Below, in pieces: positions 36,794 through 51,632 of a DNA stretch of 64,000 nt. Source of the stretch: Citrobacter amalonaticus (GTDB lineage Bacteria > Pseudomonadota > Gammaproteobacteria > Enterobacterales > Enterobacteriaceae); assembly GCF_002918555.1 (NCBI RefSeq), contig NZ_PQMB01000002.1, forward strand, positions 1,093,169 through 1,157,168, written 5' to 3'. The notes below the pieces were generated by a model. It saw only the letters and a program-made list of their open reading frames with translations. It was not told where the DNA came from and did not search any database. How positions within the stretch are numbered: position 1 is the stretch's first letter; every line of letters begins with the position of its first letter. The position numbers and the translations under genes were made by a program.

Positions 36794-37205
36794 GAAATAT
36801 CTCCTCCGACAACGCTGAGACGTCACTCATCTCTTTAAATACTAGCCGCTTTTACCGTTTCCATTACACCATGACAACAAATATTTAGCTTTCGTCTGAT
36901 TTTCTCAGCCAAACGGATGAAGTTTATTGATTAATACTCTGAGTAATTCGAGTTGCGGGAAGACGGCCCCGCAGGAGCGAGGCATCAGGGATGCGCCGGT
37001 AACAAAGCCAACCCCCTTGCAACGTGAAGTATGGCGAGTATATGGGTTTACTTGTTGCAAAAAACCGATACAGGGTCTCCATAACAGCATAAAACAGACA
37101 ACGCGATGAATTTACATGCGTTACCCACTTCCCCTCGTCGTTGGCGATGTTATGATGACGGCAATTTTTCTCTCTAAATGCTTACGATTCGTTGAGAACC
37201 TGAAA
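36794..37205. other. divergent bolA-yajG region
   Basis: About 410 bp separate divergent bolA and yajG. The middle holds a repeat element (36946-37045). The right part contains the yajG promoter and leader. An upstream in-frame ATG for yajG at 37116 lacks a signal peptide and is not used. I see no other gene. Confidence 0.5.
36946..37045. repeat. enterobacterial intergenic repeat, copy near yajG
   Basis: The element starts TAATTCGAGTTGCGGGAAGACG and ends GCAACGTGAAGTATGGCGAGTATA. These ends resemble those of the copy at 26716, but the core here (GCCCCGCAGGAGCGAGGC and following) is different, suggesting a mosaic repeat. Confidence 0.6.
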
Positions 37206-37784
37206 ATGTTAAAAAAAATCTTCTTTCCGTTGGTAGCACTTTTTATGCTGGCAGGCTGCGCTACCCCGCCAACAACAATTGATGTTTCACCAAAAATGAC
37301 CCTGCCTCAGCAGGATCCAAGCCTGATGGGCGTCACTGTCAGCATTAACGGCGCCGACCAGCGTCCGGATCAGGCGCTGGCGAAGGTGACTCGCGACAAC
37401 CAAATCGTGACCCTGACCGCCTCTCGCGACCTGCGCTTCCTGCTGCAGGAAGTTCTTGAGAAACAGATGGCCGCACGCGGCTACATGGTTGGGCCAAACG
37501 GTGTGGTAAACCTGCAGATTATCGTCAACCAGCTGTATGCTGACGTATCGCAGGGCAACATGCGCTACAACATTGCCACCAAAGCGGATATTGCGATCAT
37601 CGCTACGGCCGCCAATGGCAATAAGATGACCAAAAACTATCGTGCCAGCTACTCTGTTGAAGGGGCATTCCAGGCCTCTAATAAGAATATCGCTAACGCG
37701 GTTAACAGCGTCCTGACCGATACCATCGCTGATATGTCCCAGGACACCAGCATTCACGATTTCATTAAGCAGAACGCCCGTTAA
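37206..37784 (+). CDS. yajG: YajG, putative lipoprotein
   Basis: The 192-aa product begins MLKKIFFPLVALFMLAGC, a lipoprotein signal with lipidation at Cys18. The rest is a YajG-family domain of unknown function (TASRDLRFLLQEVLEKQMAARGYMV). In E. coli it precedes and is co-transcribed with ampG, as the 42-bp spacing here suggests. The +2 Ala is compatible with the outer membrane. Confidence 0.92.
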   Translation: MLKKIFFPLVALFMLAGCATPPTTIDVSPKMTLPQQDPSLMGVTVSINGADQRPDQALAKVTRDNQIVTLTASRDLRFLLQEVLEKQMAARGYMVGPNGVVNLQIIVNQLYADVSQGNMRYNIATKADIAIIATAANGNKMTKNYRASYSVEGAFQASNKNIANAVNSVLTDTIADMSQDTSIHDFIKQNAR

Positions 37785-37795
37785 TTTCTGCCTCT

Positions 37796-37815
37796 GGCCC
37801 GGCGTATGTCGGGCC
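37796..37815. other. hairpin in the yajG-ampG spacer
   Basis: GGCCCG / CGGGCC with an 8-nt loop lies just upstream of the ampG start. It has no T-tract and could attenuate or protect the transcript. The role is unproven. Confidence 0.4.
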
Positions 37816-37826
37816 TGTAGATGCCA

Positions 37827-39302
37827 ATGCCCAATCAATACTTACGCATATTTCAACAGCCACGCTCAGCAATTCTGCTCATTCTGGGGTTCGCCTCTGG
37901 TCTGCCTCTTGCGCTGACCTCCGGCACACTTCAGGCATGGATGACCGTCGAGAATATCGATCTTAAAACCATCGGTTTTTTCTCACTGGTCGGTCAGGCG
38001 TACGTCTTTAAGTTTCTCTGGTCTCCAGTGATGGACCGCTACACGCCGCCCTTTTTGGGTCGCCGACGCGGATGGCTGCTGACCACCCAGTTTTTATTGC
38101 TGATTTCGATTGCGGCAATGGGTTTTCTTGAGCCGGGTTCACAATTACGCTGGATGGCCGCACTGGCGGTGGTTATTGCGTTTTGTTCGGCGTCACAGGA
38201 CATTGTCTTTGATGCCTGGAAAACCGACGTGCTGCCCGCAGCAGAGCGCGGAACCGGCGCAGCAATCAGCGTTCTCGGCTATCGCCTGGGTATGCTGGTC
38301 TCCGGCGGACTGGCGCTATGGATGGCCGATCGCTGGCTTGGCTGGCAGGGAATGTACTGGCTGATGGCAGCCCTGCTTGTGCCTTGTATTATCGCAACCC
38401 TCCTCGCCCCGGAGCCTACCGATACCATCCCGGTTCCCAAAACGCTCGAACAGGCCGTTGCGGCGCCGCTGCGTGACTTTTTTGGCCGTAATAACGCCTG
38501 GCTGATTTTGCTGCTTATTATCCTTTATAAGCTGGGCGATGCGTTTGCCATGAGTCTGACCACCACGTTCCTGATTCGCGGCGTGGGGTTTGATGCAGGC
38601 GAAGTCGGCGTGGTTAATAAAACGCTGGGGCTGTTGGCGACCATTGTCGGGGCGTTGTATGGCGGTGTATTAATGCAACGCCTTTCACTGTTTCGGGCGC
38701 TACTGATCTTCGGCATCCTGCAGGGGGTTTCCAACGCCGGTTACTGGCTGCTTTCGGTCACCGATAAGCATATGTTCAGCATGGCGGCAGCGGTCTTCTT
38801 CGAAAACCTGTGCGGCGGAATGGGCACAGCAGCGTTTGTTGCGTTGTTAATGACACTCTGCAATAAGTCATTTTCCGCAACTCAGTTCGCCCTGCTTTCA
38901 GCCCTCTCTGCGGTGGGACGCGTCTATGTCGGTCCCGTTGCCGGTTGGTTTGTTGAGGCACACGGTTGGTCGACGTTCTATCTCTTCTCCGTCGTTGCTG
39001 CCGTTCCGGGCCTGCTGCTTTTACTGGTTTGCCGCCAGACGCTGGAGTACACCCGACAGAGTGAAAGCTTCCTGCCACGCACAGAGTTCCACGGTGCGTA
39101 CAGTCTGGCGCTATCGACGCTGGTGATCGGCTGCTGCCTGTTAGCGGTCTGGCTCCTGCTTCTGACAATGAACGCCGTTGATTACACCAACTTTTCTTTC
39201 CTTCCTGAGCTTCTGGAAGTGGCGGTGCTGGTTGCCGTCTGCGGCGTTGTGTTTGGTGGGCTGTTGGATTATCTGGCCTTACGAAAAGCACGTCTGGTGT
39301 AA
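37827..39302 (+). CDS. ampG: AmpG, muropeptide permease
   Basis: AmpG imports GlcNAc-anhydroMurNAc peptides from the periplasm for cell-wall recycling, and indirectly sets AmpC induction. The start at 37827 gives MPNQYLRIF and 491 aa, the E. coli length; an ATG at 37821 adds two residues. Fourteen or so hydrophobic segments of the MFS type are visible, with LGFASGLPLALTSGTLQAWM and RRRGWLL near the N-terminus. Confidence 0.95.
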   Translation: MPNQYLRIFQQPRSAILLILGFASGLPLALTSGTLQAWMTVENIDLKTIGFFSLVGQAYVFKFLWSPVMDRYTPPFLGRRRGWLLTTQFLLLISIAAMGFLEPGSQLRWMAALAVVIAFCSASQDIVFDAWKTDVLPAAERGTGAAISVLGYRLGMLVSGGLALWMADRWLGWQGMYWLMAALLVPCIIATLLAPEPTDTIPVPKTLEQAVAAPLRDFFGRNNAWLILLLIILYKLGDAFAMSLTTTFLIRGVGFDAGEVGVVNKTLGLLATIVGALYGGVLMQRLSLFRALLIFGILQGVSNAGYWLLSVTDKHMFSMAAAVFFENLCGGMGTAAFVALLMTLCNKSFSATQFALLSALSAVGRVYVGPVAGWFVEAHGWSTFYLFSVVAAVPGLLLLLVCRQTLEYTRQSESFLPRTEFHGAYSLALSTLVIGCCLLAVWLLLLTMNAVDYTNFSFLPELLEVAVLVAVCGVVFGGLLDYLALRKARLV

Positions 39303-39752
39303 ATTATTCAGCCGTTGTAATAACCCAGCGTAATTATAACGGCTAAATAAGCAGCAGCCGGGCGAAATAATATTTGTTGTTTTGTGCGCAATAGAATCTG
39401 GAAATTATTGACGCCTTTTATAGATTTTATTTTCCTTACTCGATTCAGCCACGTCACATTTATTTTTTTCGCCCTGCTTGTCTCTTTATTGATAATTGAT
39501 TGTTAATAAATTGTTTTATTTTTACATTGGTTATACCAATTACCCTCAACACCTCGCCCTGATACCCGCTTTCGTTATAACGTGATGTTGCAACAGGTTC
39601 TTAAAGTCAAGCCGACATATCTTGCAACATGTGTGACATATGCGGCAGAACCCAGTAACACAGACCCAATCATGTTTACAGTAATGTAACCTTCCCGTAA
39701 AATGACCACACACTTTAAACGCCACCCGGTCCCGTGGAATTGAGGTCGTTAA
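39303..39752. promoter_or_regulatory. cyoABCDE upstream regulatory region
   Basis: These 450 bp separate ampG from cyoA. Near the 3' end TTTACA (39675-39680) and TAAAAT (39698-39703) are exactly 17 bp apart, a good sigma-70 promoter. TTGATAATTGATTGTTAATA near 39489 and the following AT-rich stretch resemble ArcA sites. In E. coli ArcA and Fnr repress cyo when oxygen is low. No gene is seen. Confidence 0.7.
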
Positions 39753-43645
<3,893 letters not shown>

Positions 43646-43656
43646 GAGCGGCAATT

Positions 43657-44547
43657 ATGATGTTTAAGCAATACCTGCAAGTAACGAAACCAGGCATCAT
43701 CTTTGGCAACCTGATCTCGGTGATTGGGGGATTCCTGCTGGCCTCGAAGGGCAGTATTGATTATCCCCTGTTTATCTACACGTTGGTTGGGGTGTCACTG
43801 GTTGTGGCGTCGGGTTGTGTATTTAACAACTACATCGACAGGGATATCGACAGGAAGATGGAGAGGACCAAAAACCGCGTGTTGGTTAAGGGTCTGATTT
43901 CTCCTGGTGTCTCGCTGGTGTACGCCACCCTGCTGGGTATTGCTGGCTTTATGCTGCTGTGGTTTGGCGCGAATCCTCTGGCCTGCTGGCTGGGGGTAAT
44001 GGGCTTCGTGGTCTACGTTGGCGTGTACAGCCTGTATATGAAGCGCCACTCGGTCTACGGGACGCTTATCGGCTCACTCTCCGGCGCGGCGCCGCCGGTG
44101 ATTGGCTACTGTGCCGTTACCGGTGACTTCGACAGCGGCGCGGCTATCCTGCTGGCGATTTTCAGCCTGTGGCAGATGCCGCACTCATACGCCATCGCCA
44201 TTTTCCGCTTTAAGGATTATCAGGCAGCCAACATCCCGGTACTGCCGGTGGTGAAAGGTATTTCGGTTGCGAAGAACCATATCACGCTGTACATCATTGC
44301 CTTTGCTATCGCTACGCTGATGCTCTCTCTGGGCGGCTATGCCGGATATAAATATCTGGTGGTTGCCGCAGCGGTAAGCGTCTGGTGGCTGGGCATGGCG
44401 CTGCGCGGTTATAAAGTCGAAGATGACAGAGTCTGGGCGCGCAAGCTGTTCGGTTTCTCTATCATCGCCATCACTGCGCTTTCCGTCATGATGTCCGTTG
44501 ACTTTATGGTGCCGGATTCGCACAGTCTGCTGACCTACGTCTGGTAA
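43657..44547 (+). CDS. cyoE: CyoE, protoheme IX farnesyltransferase (heme O synthase)
   Basis: CyoE adds a farnesyl group to protoheme to make heme O for CyoB. The 296-aa UbiA-type prenyltransferase starts [13 protein letters not shown]. It has the Asp-rich motifs [15 protein letters not shown] (about residues 67-80) and [12 protein letters not shown], and about nine membrane helices. It ends the cyo operon, just before a strong terminator. Confidence 0.96.
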   Translation: MMFKQYLQVTKPGIIFGNLISVIGGFLLASKGSIDYPLFIYTLVGVSLVVASGCVFNNYIDRDIDRKMERTKNRVLVKGLISPGVSLVYATLLGIAGFMLLWFGANPLACWLGVMGFVVYVGVYSLYMKRHSVYGTLIGSLSGAAPPVIGYCAVTGDFDSGAAILLAIFSLWQMPHSYAIAIFRFKDYQAANIPVLPVVKGISVAKNHITLYIIAFAIATLMLSLGGYAGYKYLVVAAAVSVWWLGMALRGYKVEDDRVWARKLFGFSIIAITALSVMMSVDFMVPDSHSLLTYVW

Positions 44548-44562
44548 AATCAGCCTCTGCTA

Positions 44563-44588
44563 AAAAGGGTGCTTCGGCACCCTTTTTT
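44563..44588 (+). terminator. cyo operon terminator
   Basis: AAAAGGGTGC-TTCG-GCACCCTTTT is a 10-bp stem with a stable UUCG-type loop and a T-tract, 16 bp after cyoE. The symmetry could also end transcripts of the convergent cassette on the minus strand. Confidence 0.93.
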
Positions 44589-44605
44589 ATTAGCAGGAAT
44601 GTTAT

Positions 44606-44929
44606 TCAGTCATAAAGCCATTTCCCCGCTTCAGCCGACTCTATAATCATCTCTACTGTCAAAGGCTTTAATTCAATTTCAGGAGGATCTTTTTTCCAGA
44701 AAGGGTATTCTTGTTCAATATAATTCCTTCCATCAAAGTTCGAATATTCAATATCAAAATGCTCAAATAAATCAGCTAAAAAATCATATGCATCTTCCGG
44801 AACAAACTGAAAATCATCCTCCAGGGTCCATTCTTTCGTGACCTGCTTAAGACCAGGTCTAAACCAACGTTCCCTGATTGGGTAATTCGTCATGATGTAC
44901 TCAATAACTTCAGCTTCATAATTTCTCAT
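44606..44929 (-). CDS. DUF1493-like protein, candidate immunity protein
   Basis: This 107-aa acidic protein (FVPEDAYDFLADLFEHFDIE, then YSNFDGRNYIEQEYPF) has the DUF1493-like pattern. The ATG at 44929 overlaps the upstream stop as TGATG; an ATG five codons earlier exists. The gene is AT-rich relative to its neighbours. Being acidic, small and immediately downstream of a hydrophobic Hcp-linked gene, it may be its immunity protein. This is inference, not known function. Confidence 0.65.
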   Translation of the reverse strand: MRNYEAEVIEYIMTNYPIRERWFRPGLKQVTKEWTLEDDFQFVPEDAYDFLADLFEHFDIEYSNFDGRNYIEQEYPFWKKDPPEIELKPLTVEMIIESAEAGKWLYD

Positions 44930-45396
44930 CAGAAAGATGTCCACTGTATGCGATCTTTGGGTCGTGCGATGAGGTTGTATTTATCGCGGGTGTGTTTTGT
45001 CACCGCGAACAAAAGCACGATTAACTGAGCATGCCCGACAAAAGGAACCCAACGGCCTATGTAAGTTGCTATTTGGTTTGTTGGAACCATCTTCAATTTG
45101 GAAAACTTCCCCATAGGAGCGTGTAGTCTTAAACCAAACGGAAACCGAGCTCCTTTCAGAAGTTTTCTACATAGAATTGATGCAATACTAGTGCCTGGGG
45201 TGTTCGTGGCTGCTGATAGTTTTCCTTTGACAGGAATAAATGGTTGACCGATCAAAACCAGCATAACAGCTTCCGTGGTGATACCTAATGAATCTGCCAA
45301 CTGCTCAATGAATATCAAATCAAACAGTTCACCCGACGTTACGTTAGCGTGACCATGATACCAATAGGTTCCATTCGCCTCTTCAGTTGTGTCCAT
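44929..45396 (-). CDS. hydrophobic protein linked to orphan Hcp, candidate T6SS effector
   Basis: I do not recognise a named family for this 155-aa protein. It has two hydrophobic regions, residues 22-56 (LFDLIFIEQLADSLG, then VMLVLIGQPFIPV) and 112-132 (IGRWVPFVGHAQLIVLLF), separated by a basic Gly/Ser-rich part. No signal peptide is evident. Its place directly after hcp and before a small acidic gene, with coupled starts, suggests a membrane-active cargo of Hcp. This is inferred from layout only. Confidence 0.55.
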   Translation of the reverse strand: MDTTEEANGTYWYHGHANVTSGELFDLIFIEQLADSLGITTEAVMLVLIGQPFIPVKGKLSAATNTPGTSIASILCRKLLKGARFPFGLRLHAPMGKFSKLKMVPTNQIATYIGRWVPFVGHAQLIVLLFAVTKHTRDKYNLIARPKDRIQWTSF

Positions 45397-45407
45397 TCAA
45401 TCACCCA

Positions 45408-45890
45408 TTATGCCGTCTGCCGATCATTCCACGCGTCGGTGTAGATAATGTTACCGTCGCAATGCTTCCAGGTGATTTTTTCGTAGCGTAATTCTATGGT
45501 TTCAAGATGGTTATTGTTCATATCCTCTGGACCAGCCATCGTGGGAGAAACGGAGACAATCCGCACGCCTTCGAGCAGCATGTTGAAATACTCCACCTCC
45601 TGACCCGCATCGTTAATCTTGTACCAGCGTATCTCCGCTGATTTAAGATTCTGGCCTGTTGCAACGGCTTTGTATAAATAGGGGCTGGAGTAATCGAACT
45701 CTTTGACGATCATCATCGGTGAGTGCTGGCGTGTGCCTGTTGGCTTGCCCGTACCGTTATCAGTTGGAATAGACAAATTGTGATGAAACCCTTTAAATTC
45801 AATACTGTATTCTCTTCCCTTTACATCACAGCCGCCCTTAATCAGCGCGCCGCCATCGTCATAAATCCACATATTGCCCGGAATCGCCAT
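45408..45890 (-). CDS. hcp: Hcp-family type VI secretion protein (orphan)
   Basis: Hcp forms the hexameric rings of the type VI secretion tube and carries small effectors in its lumen. The 160-aa product has the Hcp fold landmarks: MAIPGNMWIYDDGGALIKGG, EYSIEFKGFHHNLSIP, RQHSPMMIVKEFDYSSPYLYKAVA and EIRWYKINDAGQEVEYFNMLLEGVRIVSV. AAGGA precedes the ATG. No other type VI genes occur in the window, so this is an orphan copy that would need a main cluster elsewhere. It sits between cyoE and yajR, which I recall as adjacent in E. coli. Confidence 0.9.
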   Translation of the reverse strand: MAIPGNMWIYDDGGALIKGGCDVKGREYSIEFKGFHHNLSIPTDNGTGKPTGTRQHSPMMIVKEFDYSSPYLYKAVATGQNLKSAEIRWYKINDAGQEVEYFNMLLEGVRIVSVSPTMAGPEDMNNNHLETIELRYEKITWKHCDGNIIYTDAWNDRQTA

Positions 45891-46071
45891 TTTCCTTTTC
45901 CCTCATTCCATTAGAAATAACCACAAAAAGACTACACCTGTAATTATCGCAAGTAAATTAGTTGCATATGTAATTATTTCAATTTCCCGCTACACAATTC
46001 CACATATCGTAATGGTTTACCCCACACCTTCCCCGCTTTACACTAGTCGCGAAATTCAGACAGAGGTGGGA

Positions 46072-47436
46072 ATGAACGATTACAAAATGACGCCGGGTGA
46101 GTTGCGCGCCACCTGGGGTTTAGGGACCGTATTTTCATTGCGCATGCTTGGCATGTTTATGGTCCTGCCGGTTCTGACCACATACGGCATGGCACTCCAG
46201 GGTGCCAGCGAAGCCTTAATCGGCATTGCCATCGGCATCTATGGACTCGCGCAGGCCGTCTTCCAGATCCCCTTTGGTCTGCTTTCCGACCGCGTTGGGC
46301 GCAAACCGCTGATTGTCGGCGGACTGGCGGTATTTGTTATTGGTAGCGTAATTGCCGCCCTCTCCCACTCCATCTGGGGAATTATTCTGGGTCGTGCGCT
46401 GCAAGGCTCCGGAGCCATTGCCGCCGCCGTGATGGCGCTGTTGTCAGATTTAACCCGCGAACAAAACCGCACCAAAGCGATGGCGTTTATCGGTGTCAGC
46501 TTTGGTATCACCTTTGCTATTGCGATGGTTCTGGGTCCGATTGTAACTCATGCCCTGGGGCTGAATGCCCTGTTCTGGATGATTGCCGCTCTCGCCACAA
46601 CAGGTATTATCCTGACCATCTGGGTGGTTCCGGATAGCGCAAACCATGTACTAAACCGTGAGTCCGGCATGGTAAAAGATAGCTTCAGCAAAGTGCTGGC
46701 GGAACCAAAGCTGCTGAAACTCAATTTCGGCATCATGTGTCTGCATATTCTGCTGATGTCCACCTTTGTCGCCCTGCCCGGTCAGCTTGCCGATGCTGGT
46801 TTCCCTGCATCTGAGCACTGGAAGGTGTACCTGGTGACGATGCTGATCGCCTTTGCTTCCGTTGTGCCCTTCATCATTTACGCGGAAGTGAAGCGTCAGA
46901 TGAAGCGTGTATTTCTGTTTTGCGTGACGCTGATTGTCATCGCGGAGATCGTTCTCTGGGGCGCTGGTACCCATTTCTGGGAGCTGATTATCGGCGTACA
47001 GCTCTTCTTCCTTGCCTTTAACCTGATGGAAGCCCTCCTTCCCTCGCTAATCAGCAAAGAGTCTCCGGCGGGCTACAAGGGCACGGCGATGGGCGTGTAC
47101 TCCACCAGCCAGTTCCTCGGGGTGGCAATTGGCGGTGCGCTGGGCGGCTGGCTCGATGGCATGTTTGATGGTCAGACGGTGTTCCTGACAGGCTCCCTAC
47201 TGGCAATGGTATGGCTGGCGGTGGCAAGCACCATGAAAGAACCGCCGTATGTCAGCAGCCTGCGCGTGGAGATTCCGCCGGAAATTGCTGCGGATGAAAC
47301 ATTAAAACAGCGTCTGTTAGCGACCGAGGGAGTGAGCGAAGTGCTGATCGTCGAGCAAGAGCATTCCGTCTATGTGAAAATTGACAGCAAAGTAACAAAC
47401 CGCTTTGAGGTCGAGCAGGCCATCAGGCTGGCGTGA
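46072..47436 (+). CDS. yajR: YajR, MFS transporter with C-terminal YAM domain
   Basis: YajR is a putative proton-driven exporter of unknown substrate. From MNDYKMTPGELRATW it is 454 aa with twelve membrane helices. The MFS motif A is GLLSDRVGRKPLIVGG. A cytoplasmic ferredoxin-like YAM domain forms the last 65 residues (VSEVLIVEQEHSVYVKIDSKV). An in-frame ATG at 45874 lies within the hcp gene and is rejected. Divergent from hcp. Confidence 0.94.
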   Translation: MNDYKMTPGELRATWGLGTVFSLRMLGMFMVLPVLTTYGMALQGASEALIGIAIGIYGLAQAVFQIPFGLLSDRVGRKPLIVGGLAVFVIGSVIAALSHSIWGIILGRALQGSGAIAAAVMALLSDLTREQNRTKAMAFIGVSFGITFAIAMVLGPIVTHALGLNALFWMIAALATTGIILTIWVVPDSANHVLNRESGMVKDSFSKVLAEPKLLKLNFGIMCLHILLMSTFVALPGQLADAGFPASEHWKVYLVTMLIAFASVVPFIIYAEVKRQMKRVFLFCVTLIVIAEIVLWGAGTHFWELIIGVQLFFLAFNLMEALLPSLISKESPAGYKGTAMGVYSTSQFLGVAIGGALGGWLDGMFDGQTVFLTGSLLAMVWLAVASTMKEPPYVSSLRVEIPPEIAADETLKQRLLATEGVSEVLIVEQEHSVYVKIDSKVTNRFEVEQAIRLA

Positions 47437-47446
47437 CAGAATGAAA

Positions 47447-47469
47447 ACGGTCCGGTGAATCCGGACCGT
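47447..47469 (-). terminator. yajQ terminator
   Basis: ACGGTCCGG / CCGGACCGT, a perfect 9-bp stem with a TGAAT loop, is followed on the minus strand by TTTTC. It lies just beyond the yajQ stop codon, between convergent yajR and yajQ. Confidence 0.8.
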
Positions 47470-47475
47470 AAAAGA

Positions 47476-47967
47476 TTAATCGCGGAAGTTTTTAAACTGG
47501 AACGGCTGACCAAGATCACCGCCGCGCACCAGCGCCATCACGGATTGCAGATCGTCACGGGATTTCCCGGTTACACGAATCTCCTCGCCCTGAATCTGCG
47601 CCTGCACCTTCAGTTTGCTGTCTTTGATCAGCTTGACGATCTTCTTCTGAACCGCGCTTTCGATCCCTTGCTTCAGCTTCGCTTCTACAAACCAGGTTTT
47701 ACCGCTGTGTATAAACGTCTCCGGCACATCCAGTGAAGTGCCTTCGATGCCGCGCTTGAGCAGCTTGGCGCGCAGGATGTCCAGCAGCTGATTGACCTGA
47801 AAATCAGACTCGCTAAGCACCTTGATGGTTTTGTTGGCATCGTTTAATTCAAAAGTGGCCTCAACGCCACGAAAATCAAAACGTGACTCGACTTCGCGGC
47901 TCGCGTTATCTACCGCATTACGCGCTTCCTGAAGATCAACTTCAGAAACAATATCGAAAGATGGCAT
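47476..47967 (-). CDS. yajQ: YajQ, nucleotide-binding UPF0234 protein
   Basis: YajQ family members bind nucleotides, including c-di-GMP in Xanthomonas. The 163-aa product [21 protein letters not shown] to PFQFKNFRD is nearly identical to E. coli YajQ. It has two ferredoxin-like domains and no membrane segment. The longer upstream start adds 15 unconserved residues and is rejected. Confidence 0.94.
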   Translation of the reverse strand: MPSFDIVSEVDLQEARNAVDNASREVESRFDFRGVEATFELNDANKTIKVLSESDFQVNQLLDILRAKLLKRGIEGTSLDVPETFIHSGKTWFVEAKLKQGIESAVQKKIVKLIKDSKLKVQAQIQGEEIRVTGKSRDDLQSVMALVRGGDLGQPFQFKNFRD

Positions 47968-48080
47968 CTTTTCCTCTCCCTTCGTTTTTGATGCGAAGCA
48001 TAATACCTGCAAAGTGACTCAACAGACAGCGCTATACTATGTTAACAAACACCTGGTGCTGTTGCGGGTGAGGAGGAAGA

Positions 48081-49545
<1,465 letters not shown>

Positions 49546-49700
49546 ATCACACCGCCACTGCTGGCTGGTTTAAAAGGGATGGTTCAGGAAAGGATATCTG
49601 GGTGGGATGGCGCGAATGCTGCTTTCTGTTTGCGCCGCAGTCCCGCTGTTTGCCGACCAATTGGTAACCCCCCCTCGTCAGCGACAGCGCTGGATTCATC

Positions 49701-49727
49701 GCGCCCCAGCGCCATTTGCCGGGGCGC
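49701..49727. other. GC-rich hairpin between yajL and thiI
   Basis: GCGCCCC / GGGGCGC with a 13-nt loop lies 8 bp from the thiI end, between convergent yajL and thiI. No T-tract follows on either strand, so a termination role is uncertain. Confidence 0.4.
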
Positions 49728-49734
49728 TCTGATA

Positions 49735-51183
49735 TTACGGGCGATACACCTTCACATTTGCAAAGCCCTGTTCGCGCAGATAGAGCGCCTGCAGGCGGCT
49801 CATCACCCCGCGGTCACACCACAGCAGCCAGGTTTTGCTCTGGTCGAGATCGCCAAACTTCGTGCTCAGCTTGTAGAACGGCAGTGAAACCACGTCAATG
49901 CCTTCCACCTTCAGCGGTTTGTCGTCCTGTTCATCAACAGAGCGAATATCCAGAATCACGTCATTCGGACCAAAGCCGCTGACGGTTTCCACTTCCACCA
50001 CGTCCTGCTGAGCCTGCTGGGCGATTTCGCGGATATCAACGTTAGTCGCTTCTTCCACCACTTTCTCAAGGATGCTGAAGTCGAAGTTCTCTTCTTCCGC
50101 CTCAATCTTCGCCTTAATGGCTTTCACCGTTGGACTTTTGGAAATCACGCCGCAGTATTCAGGCATAGTACGGGCGAAATCTTCGGTACCAATCTGACGT
50201 GCCAGGTTAATAATGTGCTCTTTGTCGTAGGAGATCAGCGGACGCAGGATCAGCGTATCAGAGACGTTATCGATAAGGCGCAGGTTAGTCAGCGTCTGGC
50301 TGGAGACCTGACCCAGCGCTTCGCCGGTGACCAGCGCCTGTACGCCATAGCGCTCTGCCACTTTCGATGCCGCACGCACCATCATACGTTTCAGCACCAC
50401 GCCCATCTGACCGTCATCAACTTTCTCGAGGATCTCACCGACCACCGGCTCAAAGTTGATGGCGACAAAGCGCACGCGATGCGAACTGCCGAAGCGGTTC
50501 CACAGATAATGCGCCACCTGACGAACGCCGATCTCATGTGCCGCGCCGCCAAGATTAAAGAAGCAGTAATGCACCCGGCAGCCACGGCGCATCAGCATAT
50601 AGCTGGAAACCCCAGAATCAAAACCGCCGGAGATCAGCGACAGCACATCTTCCTGTGTACCAATCGGGAAACCGCCGATCCCTTCGTAACGGCCTTTAAT
50701 CAGCAACAGACGATCGTCTTCGACTTCCAGATGTACCGTCACATCCGGATGGGTCAGCTTCACACGCGCTGACTCAATATGCTGATTTAAACCGCCGCCA
50801 ACGTAACGTTCCACTTCAATAGAGCTAAACTCATGCTTACCACGACGCTTCACGCGCACACAGAAGGTTTTGCCTTCCAGCCGATCGCGGTACTGCGCCA
50901 ACGCTTTCTCAAAAATGTCGTGCATGTCGGTAAACGGTACGTCCTCAACTTCGAGGATATGGTGAATACCGGGGATGCGGGTCAGGGCGTCGCGAATGGC
51001 CAGACGTTGGTCTTCATCTTTGGCGCGAACCTCAATGTTATCCCAGTGACGGACAACGGCGAGGGTTTCATCATAGTGTTTTAAAACGTTACGAATGTTC
51101 CCGGTCAGAATTTTTATAAAGCGCAAACGCACAGATTGGCTTTTGATAGTAATTTCCGGGAACAATTTAATGATAAACTTCAT
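49735..51183 (-). CDS. thiI: ThiI, tRNA 4-thiouridine synthase / thiamine sulfur carrier
   Basis: ThiI makes 4-thiouridine at position 8 of tRNA and supplies sulfur for the thiamine thiazole. The 482-aa protein has NFLD and THUMP domains, a PP-loop ([15 protein letters not shown], about residue 178), Cys344 in [12 protein letters not shown] and a C-terminal rhodanese domain with the active Cys456 in [13 protein letters not shown]. An upstream in-frame start at 51315 is rejected. Confidence 0.97.
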   Translation of the reverse strand: MKFIIKLFPEITIKSQSVRLRFIKILTGNIRNVLKHYDETLAVVRHWDNIEVRAKDEDQRLAIRDALTRIPGIHHILEVEDVPFTDMHDIFEKALAQYRDRLEGKTFCVRVKRRGKHEFSSIEVERYVGGGLNQHIESARVKLTHPDVTVHLEVEDDRLLLIKGRYEGIGGFPIGTQEDVLSLISGGFDSGVSSYMLMRRGCRVHYCFFNLGGAAHEIGVRQVAHYLWNRFGSSHRVRFVAINFEPVVGEILEKVDDGQMGVVLKRMMVRAASKVAERYGVQALVTGEALGQVSSQTLTNLRLIDNVSDTLILRPLISYDKEHIINLARQIGTEDFARTMPEYCGVISKSPTVKAIKAKIEAEEENFDFSILEKVVEEATNVDIREIAQQAQQDVVEVETVSGFGPNDVILDIRSVDEQDDKPLKVEGIDVVSLPFYKLSTKFGDLDQSKTWLLWCDRGVMSRLQALYLREQGFANVKVYRP

Positions 51184-51389
51184 GGCGGCAATGGTTCTTA
51201 GCAAGCCATCAGAGGCTTGTATTGGAGAAATAGTACAGCAGCCCATACCTGCGGCTGCATCCAGGCGCGGAAGTATACCATCAACATGGCCTTCCTGTGC
51301 ACATCCCCTTACCATTGTGCGTTATTTGCTTATCAGTGCGAGTCCGTTACCATATCAGGGCTGAAAATACAGAGAGTCAGATATTCATT

Positions 51390-51632
51390 ATGCCGAAGAA
51401 AAATGAGGCGCCCGTTAGCTTTGAAACATCGCTGAACGAGCTGGAGCAGATAGTTACCCGTCTGGAAAGTGGCGACCTGCCGCTGGAAGAGGCGCTGAAC
51501 GAATTCGAACGTGGCGTGCAGCTGGCGCGTCAGGGACAGGTAAAATTACAACAGGCTGAGCAGCGTGTGCAAATCCTGCTGTCTGACAGTGAAGACGCAA
51601 CACCTGAGCCTTTTACACCGGATAATGAGTAG
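51390..51632 (+). CDS. xseB: XseB, exonuclease VII small subunit
   Basis: XseB is the small subunit of exonuclease VII, which degrades single-stranded DNA. From [19 protein letters not shown] the product is 80 aa and helical, with [22 protein letters not shown]. It stops at 51632 and ispA starts at the next base, so translation is coupled. A longer in-frame upstream reading is rejected. Confidence 0.94.
   Translation: MPKKNEAPVSFETSLNELEQIVTRLESGDLPLEEALNEFERGVQLARQGQVKLQQAEQRVQILLSDSEDATPEPFTPDNE

Noticed and set aside
36905-37090. 61-codon frame near yajG
   Set aside because: It covers the intergenic repeat and shows no coding features.
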